DNA of 9,772 bases from Gemmatimonadaceae bacterium (GTDB lineage: Bacteria > Latescibacterota > UBA2968 > UBA8231). This document shows, in pieces, positions 6,186 through 9,772 of this stretch. Each line of letters opens with the position of its first letter. The first letter of the stretch is position 1. The notes under the pieces are model-generated. The model was not told the origin of the DNA, searched no databases, and saw nothing but the letters and a program-made list of their open reading frames with translations. The stretch is from NCBI GenBank assembly GCA_002726335.1, contig PBSR01000240.1:1-9772 (forward strand). Reading direction: 5' to 3'. A program made the position numbers and the translations under genes.

Positions 6186-6937
6186 CCGACACGATCCACT
6201 GCGAAGATCTGCATCGCGCTGTGCCTGCACCCCGTACCGATTCGACATCCAGTGAGGTGATGCCGGGCGAGATCGATGGCCTGCGGACCATCACCCATGC
6301 CGTGGCCCCGGGCACGACCGTGGAACTGGCGAATTCTGCTGAGGAGGGACGCGTCTATCTCTTCACCTCAGGACGGGGACGCGTCGACGACGGCAGCACC
6401 ACGCACACGATCGGGGAGGTGGCCTTGTTCGCGCCCCGGCCCGGCACGATGGCGTCGGTCACTGCCACCGAAGCGCTGCTGTTTCTCGAGCTTATCGTCG
6501 ATCTGACACCGACCGATCTGGCCGAATTCGAGCAGAACGAAGAAAAGTTCCCCTTCTTCCTCTCCTACTCCGACTGCAAGACCTACCGGGAGCGCATCAA
6601 GAGTGCCAAGACCGTCAGCCGCACGCTGATGCCCGAACATACTTTCCCCCGGCTCTGCGTAGGATCGGTGGAGACCACCGGCGATGACCGTGTGGCCGCT
6701 CACGAGCACCCCATGCTCGAGCAGCTGTTTCTCGGCCTGCAGGACAACGAGTGTGTCGTACATGCCGACGAGGCGACCGCTGCCTTCGGCGAAGGTGTGC
6801 TGCTGCACATCCCTCTCGGCTCCCGCCATGGCGTGGAAGTGCACGAACCGCACAGACTCCACTACATCTGGATCGACCTGTTCCGCAACCGCGAGGGCAT
6901 GCAGTGGATCGTCCAGGAGCACATAGAGGAATCGTAA
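6182..6937 (+). CDS. Two-domain cupin protein
   Basis: 251 aa, cytoplasmic, probably a metal-dependent small-molecule enzyme or binding protein of unknown substrate. The start is TTG at 6182, overlapping the ligase-like stop (TTGA), with GGAG 8 nt upstream. Two beta-barrel-like halves are visible. The N-terminal one, about 35-107 (VELANSAEEGRVYLFTSGRG, GEVALFAPRP), has no His pair and is probably metal-free. The C-terminal one, about 158-235, carries His174-x-His176-x3-Glu180 (AAHEHPMLEQLFLGL) and His216 in HIPLGSRHGVEV, the classical ligand set of cupin motifs 1 and 2. The two halves are joined by a charged linker (FEQNEEKFPFFLSYSDCKTY). It is the fourth gene of the operon, 5 nt before the PhyH-family gene. 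Fold assignment is good; isomerase, dioxygenase or sensor roles cannot be separated. Confidence 0.82.
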   Translation: MTDTIHCEDLHRAVPAPRTDSTSSEVMPGEIDGLRTITHAVAPGTTVELANSAEEGRVYLFTSGRGRVDDGSTTHTIGEVALFAPRPGTMASVTATEALLFLELIVDLTPTDLAEFEQNEEKFPFFLSYSDCKTYRERIKSAKTVSRTLMPEHTFPRLCVGSVETTGDDRVAAHEHPMLEQLFLGLQDNECVVHADEATAAFGEGVLLHIPLGSRHGVEVHEPHRLHYIWIDLFRNREGMQWIVQEHIEES

Positions 6938-6942
6938 CGCCC

Positions 6943-8001
6943 ATGAGCCAGGTCGAGTTGCTGACGACGAGCCAGATCTCGCAGTTCAAACGCGATGGGC
7001 ATCTCGTCCTGAAGGCCGTGCTCGACCCGGAGCTCTGCCGTCAGGCGCGTGACGAGATGTGGCACACCATCGCCACGCGTCTGCCACGGATGAAGAGGGA
7101 TGATCCCACCACCTGGGGTCCTCTCACCGAAGCCGAGTCCGCCCGGCTGGCCGCCAACAAGCCGGCCGGTGGTGGCGAACCGGATCTCGGTGGCAAAGGG
7201 CATCGGTTCTATGTCCGCAACGGCGCCGAGCAGTTCATGCTCGACCTGGCACCCAGAGCTTTGTGGCAGGTGGCCGAACAGCTTCTCGGCAGAGATACGG
7301 TGGTGTGGCCGGCGGGGCTCGACGAAAGGGGCATCACCACGGGCCCGTGTTTCCTGTCTGACGACACCATGGCGGGACTCACCACTCACATGGGGCAGAT
7401 GGCCGCGGATCCGCCCGAGACGGCACCTTTCGTGACCGACGAGGCCATGCGGCTGCCGCGGACCGGCCCCGTATGGCTGACCGGGCAGGGCACCCGCGGA
7501 CTGTACTGCACGCTGCCGAACAGTCCGGACCCCGGGCCCGAGTTCCGTGGCTCTCATTCCGACGGCGCGGTCTATGGCCGTTGGCGGCTGCAGATGGCCG
7601 CCTACATCGATGATCTGCCACCCGACTCCGGCGGATTCACCGTGTGGCCTGGCAGTCACACGAGGATCTGGCAGGAACAGTGGGACGCCTTCCACGATGG
7701 AGAGAAGCACACGGACAAGCATCTCGAAGTCCGCCGGGCGGGTGGTTATTCCGACCCGGTCATCAGACAGATCAAAGCCGACACCGAGCCGGTCGACTGC
7801 TTTGGTCCTGTGGGGACGGTAGTGTTATGGCACACCAAGATCTTTCACATGGCGGGACAGAATCGCTCTGCCGACGTCATCCGTCAGGCGACGATCTACG
7901 GCTTCATGAAGACGACCGCCTCTCTGCCCGATGCGTTGGCGGCGGACAACAGAGGCGGTGACGTGTGGCGTGATTGGTCGGAGGAAGTTCGCGATCGTTG
8001 A
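6943..8001 (+). CDS. Phytanoyl-CoA dioxygenase (PhyH) family oxygenase
   Basis: Fe(II)/2-oxoglutarate-dependent oxygenase that probably hydroxylates a small molecule or a pathway intermediate. I take the ATG at 6943 (352 aa), with GAGGA 12 nt upstream; an upstream extension of the frame lies inside the cupin gene. Visible: a typical PhyH N-terminus (LTTSQISQFKRDGHLVLKAV, residues 7-26); the facial triad His205-x-Asp207 (RGSHSDG) with distal His302 (KIFHMAGQNRS); Arg314, expected to hold 2-oxoglutarate; and PPDSGGFTVWPGSH, the usual strand after the HxD motif. An insertion at about 55-85 and a long stretch at about 130-195 before the HxD motif make it somewhat longer than the roughly 270-300 aa of many relatives. 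Last gene of the plus-strand operon. PhyH relatives act on very different substrates, so none is assigned. Confidence 0.9.
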   Translation: MSQVELLTTSQISQFKRDGHLVLKAVLDPELCRQARDEMWHTIATRLPRMKRDDPTTWGPLTEAESARLAANKPAGGGEPDLGGKGHRFYVRNGAEQFMLDLAPRALWQVAEQLLGRDTVVWPAGLDERGITTGPCFLSDDTMAGLTTHMGQMAADPPETAPFVTDEAMRLPRTGPVWLTGQGTRGLYCTLPNSPDPGPEFRGSHSDGAVYGRWRLQMAAYIDDLPPDSGGFTVWPGSHTRIWQEQWDAFHDGEKHTDKHLEVRRAGGYSDPVIRQIKADTEPVDCFGPVGTVVLWHTKIFHMAGQNRSADVIRQATIYGFMKTTASLPDALAADNRGGDVWRDWSEEVRDR

Positions 8002-8045
8002 AGCTGCCCTTCGACAGGCGTAGACTGGGCGCCCGTACCTTCCTG
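8002..8045. other. Short convergent intergenic gap without visible terminator
   Basis: 44 bp between two converging operons. It contains a GGGCGCCC palindrome (8027-8034) but no stem-loop with a T-run in either direction, so I do not call an intrinsic terminator. Transcripts may end through Rho or run into each other. Confidence 0.4.
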
Positions 8046-9272
8046 TTACTTGGCTTCGATCAGCGAGATCAGCAACTCCACCGCCTCTTTGACGAAGGCG
8101 GGATCTTCGGCGTGCGTTTCGCGTTCAATCAGCTCAACATTGTCGGGCAGCGTTGATCTGATCTCCTGGAAGAAGGCCTCGTCACTCTCCTTATCCTCCA
8201 GCACCATACCCTCGGCCGAATAGCGGCTGACTCCCTTTGTCGGCATGATGAAGTAGGCTCGGCCTCCTGCACTGGCCAGGCGGTCGGTGATCTCCCTGGC
8301 CACACAGACCATCTCCGGTCCTGTGAGTCTTGGTACGAAGACGATGGGGTTGTGGAAGATGTATTTGTACTGGCTGTATTTCTCCGGGACCTCGTTGGCA
8401 GTGGACACGAGTACACCCAGGTGCTCCGCGCCCCCCGGACACACGACCTGAGGCAGGCCGAGCTTGCCGGCCACAGTCAGCCGTTCCGGACCACCCGCAC
8501 GGAGTCCGTCGTACAGCTCATCGGCGATTTCGCCAAGAGCATAGTCGAAGACAGCGCCGATGATACCTTCCTTCATCATCTGCTCCATGGCCCGCCCCCC
8601 GGAGCCCACGGCATGGAAGACGATGACCTCGTAGCCGGCCTGGTTGAACAGGTCGAGGGCGACCATGGCCCCCTCTGTCAGCACGCCCAGATTCGTCATG
8701 CCGATGAGTGGCTTGTCTCTCTCGGCGGATCGGATGGGCTGGTCGACCTGGGCCATGCCCCAGGCGGCGCCGGCGGCGTTGGCCAGGATGCCGCAGGTGA
8801 ACGTGTTGAGTCCCAGGATGTCGCTGACCGAAAACATCATGGTCACATCCTTGATGCCGACGAAGGCGGAGGTATCCCCCGAGGCCATGGTGGACACCAT
8901 GATCTTGGGGAAGCCGTAGGGCAGCGCCTGGAGGACCAGGCTGCCGTTTGACGTTCCCTGGGTCCCCCCAAGACAGATGATGGCATGGATCTTCCCCTCA
9001 TCGACCAGCTTGCCGACGATTTGCGTCGCACCGGCCACCATCACCGGTGAGGCGTCCTGCCGGTTCGGGTCCTTGAGAATGTCCTCGAGAGGCGTACCGC
9101 CGGCAGCGGCGAGCTCGCCACGCTGGATATCGGCGCGTGTTCCCGGCTCACCGACGACACCCATATCGATCAGCATTGCCGATCCACCCAGCTGCTCGAT
9201 CTGTTCTCGGATGTAGTTGGACTCCTGACCCTTGGTGTCGAGAGTTGCCAGTACGGCGATCGTTTTTTTCAT
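8046..9272 (-). CDS. Tm-1-like ATP-binding domain protein (UPF0261)
   Basis: 408 aa, the usual length for UPF0261. This family is the bacterial counterpart of the N-terminal half of tomato Tm-1, the tomato mosaic virus resistance protein, where the domain binds ATP; the bacterial role is not established. Visible: N-terminal KKTIAVLATLDTKGQESNYI, which is the family signature; a nucleotide-binding-type loop IICLGGTQGTSNG; PKIMVSTMASGDTSAFVGIKD; GILANAAGAAWGMA closing the first half; and a second Rossmann-like half with IGMTNLGVLTEGAM, VIVFHAVGSGGRAMEQM and FIMPTKGVSRYSAEG. No signal peptide, so cytoplasmic. ATG at 9272 is 3 nt after the stop of the PEP-hydrolase-like gene, with a weak AGGA upstream; the pair is an operon. 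Family assignment is firm, biochemical role not. Confidence 0.92.
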   Translation of the reverse strand: MKKTIAVLATLDTKGQESNYIREQIEQLGGSAMLIDMGVVGEPGTRADIQRGELAAAGGTPLEDILKDPNRQDASPVMVAGATQIVGKLVDEGKIHAIICLGGTQGTSNGSLVLQALPYGFPKIMVSTMASGDTSAFVGIKDVTMMFSVSDILGLNTFTCGILANAAGAAWGMAQVDQPIRSAERDKPLIGMTNLGVLTEGAMVALDLFNQAGYEVIVFHAVGSGGRAMEQMMKEGIIGAVFDYALGEIADELYDGLRAGGPERLTVAGKLGLPQVVCPGGAEHLGVLVSTANEVPEKYSQYKYIFHNPIVFVPRLTGPEMVCVAREITDRLASAGGRAYFIMPTKGVSRYSAEGMVLEDKESDEAFFQEIRSTLPDNVELIERETHAEDPAFVKEAVELLISLIEAK

Positions 9273-9275
9273 GGC

Positions 9276-9772
9276 TCAGTCCTGGAAGGACAGGTTGGCA
9301 AACTGTGACGCCGTCTCCATGACCGCCTTCTCGATGGGAATCCGCTCTGTGGATGATCCCGTCCAGATGCCGTGCCCCGAGGTATGGTCGAGCATGTACT
9401 GCCCATCTTCCGGTGTCTCCATGGCCGAGCCGTGGCCGATCAGGATCAGGTCCTGCTTGATACTCAGCACCTTCTGGTAGACCTCCTCGGTGCGCAATGC
9501 CGTCTCCTCGATCGTCTCGCCGGAATCAAACCCCTTCAGGCCGCCCTTGGTGGTCCCGGCGTGGAAACAGAAGACGTCTGGCTGAGCCTCCTCCACCACC
9601 TGCAGGCTGTCCTCGAGATCGAACGCCAGGGCGACACTCACCATATCCATCTCCCTGGCCAGCTTCAGCATCGCCACCTCGTGCTCGAAGGTGATACCAC
9701 TCTTGGTCAGGACCTGGTAGATATGGCTGTCCTTGTCGTAGTAGCTGATCGACGGTCCGATGTTGGACACCG
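9276..9772 (-). CDS. TIM-barrel PEP-hydrolase-like protein, Tm-1 C-terminal domain family (partial, 5' end off window)
   Basis: The C-terminal 165 or so residues of a protein usually near 280 aa. The frame is open to the right edge, so the GTG at 9770 is probably an internal valine and the real start lies outside. Visible: ISYYDKDSHIYQVLTKSGIT and EHEVAMLKLAREMDMVSVAL; then the barrel strands ending in DVFCFHAGTTKGGLKG and LILIGHGSAMETPEDGQYML; and the closing GIWTGSSTERIPIEKAV, which matches the G-x-SS-x-ER-x-P-E motif I recall from the C-terminal domain of Tm-1 and bacterial partners. The family is called phosphoenolpyruvate hydrolase-like, but the true reaction is unclear. It sits 3 nt before the Tm-1-like gene; plants and fungi carry the two as one fused protein, which supports joint function. 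Confidence 0.87.
   Translation of the reverse strand, partial: VSNIGPSISYYDKDSHIYQVLTKSGITFEHEVAMLKLAREMDMVSVALAFDLEDSLQVVEEAQPDVFCFHAGTTKGGLKGFDSGETIEETALRTEEVYQKVLSIKQDLILIGHGSAMETPEDGQYMLDHTSGHGIWTGSSTERIPIEKAVMETASQFANLSFQD

Noticed and set aside
6862..7722. Minus-strand open frame (286 codons) opposite the PhyH gene
   Set aside because: It is a shadow of the PhyH-family gene, which has its catalytic triad in the plus frame.
7999..8050. Possible bidirectional terminator around the GGGCGCCC palindrome
   Set aside because: The palindrome is only 8 bp with no loop and no T-run follows on either strand.
9768..9770. GTG as the start of the PEP-hydrolase-like gene
   Set aside because: The frame remains open to the window edge and the family normally has about 110 more N-terminal residues, so this GTG is more likely an internal valine.

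Overview
The window looks like chromosomal DNA from a high-GC Gram-negative bacterium. The evidence is a complete ExbB/ExbD/TonB energising complex plus an outer-membrane receptor, Shine-Dalgarno-type starts, tight overlapping operons and frequent GTG/TTG starts. The receptor carries its own TonB C-terminal domain, a layout I associate with Myxococcota, Gemmatimonadota and related phyla. A phytanoyl-CoA dioxygenase (PhyH)-family enzyme next to cupin and Tm-1-like genes recalls uncultivated marine lineages such as Latescibacterota. This phylum guess is weak. I see no rRNA, tRNA, CRISPR array, insertion sequence or phage gene.

Layout. (1) Positions 1-3363, minus strand: a four-gene operon in the order exbB, exbD, tonB, then a TonB-dependent receptor that runs off the left edge. 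ExbB, ExbD and TonB would turn the inner-membrane proton gradient into work on the receptor, which probably imports a scarce ligand. (2) Positions 3364-3511: a 148-bp divergent intergenic region with an 11-bp direct repeat bracketing an AT-rich promoter-like box. (3) Positions 3512-8001, plus strand: five closely packed genes. They encode a radical SAM protein with a cobalamin-binding-like N-terminal domain, an unrecognised Cys/His-containing protein, a very small ATP-dependent DNA-ligase-type nucleotidyltransferase domain, a two-domain cupin and a PhyH-family Fe(II)/2-oxoglutarate oxygenase. Gaps are 3-5 nt or overlaps of 4 nt, so they are very probably one transcript. (4) Positions 8046-9772, minus strand and convergent with the previous operon: a Tm-1-like (UPF0261) ATP-binding protein preceded by the C-terminal part of its usual partner, a TIM-barrel PEP-hydrolase-like protein.

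The part most likely to be undescribed is the 3512-8001 cluster. It combines three probable metal-dependent proteins with a ligase-type domain that lacks the usual OB-fold and an adjacent Cys/His protein of unknown role. No function for the whole cluster can be read from the sequence. A modification or biosynthetic pathway, or a two-part nucleic-acid ligase placed next to metabolic genes, are both open.
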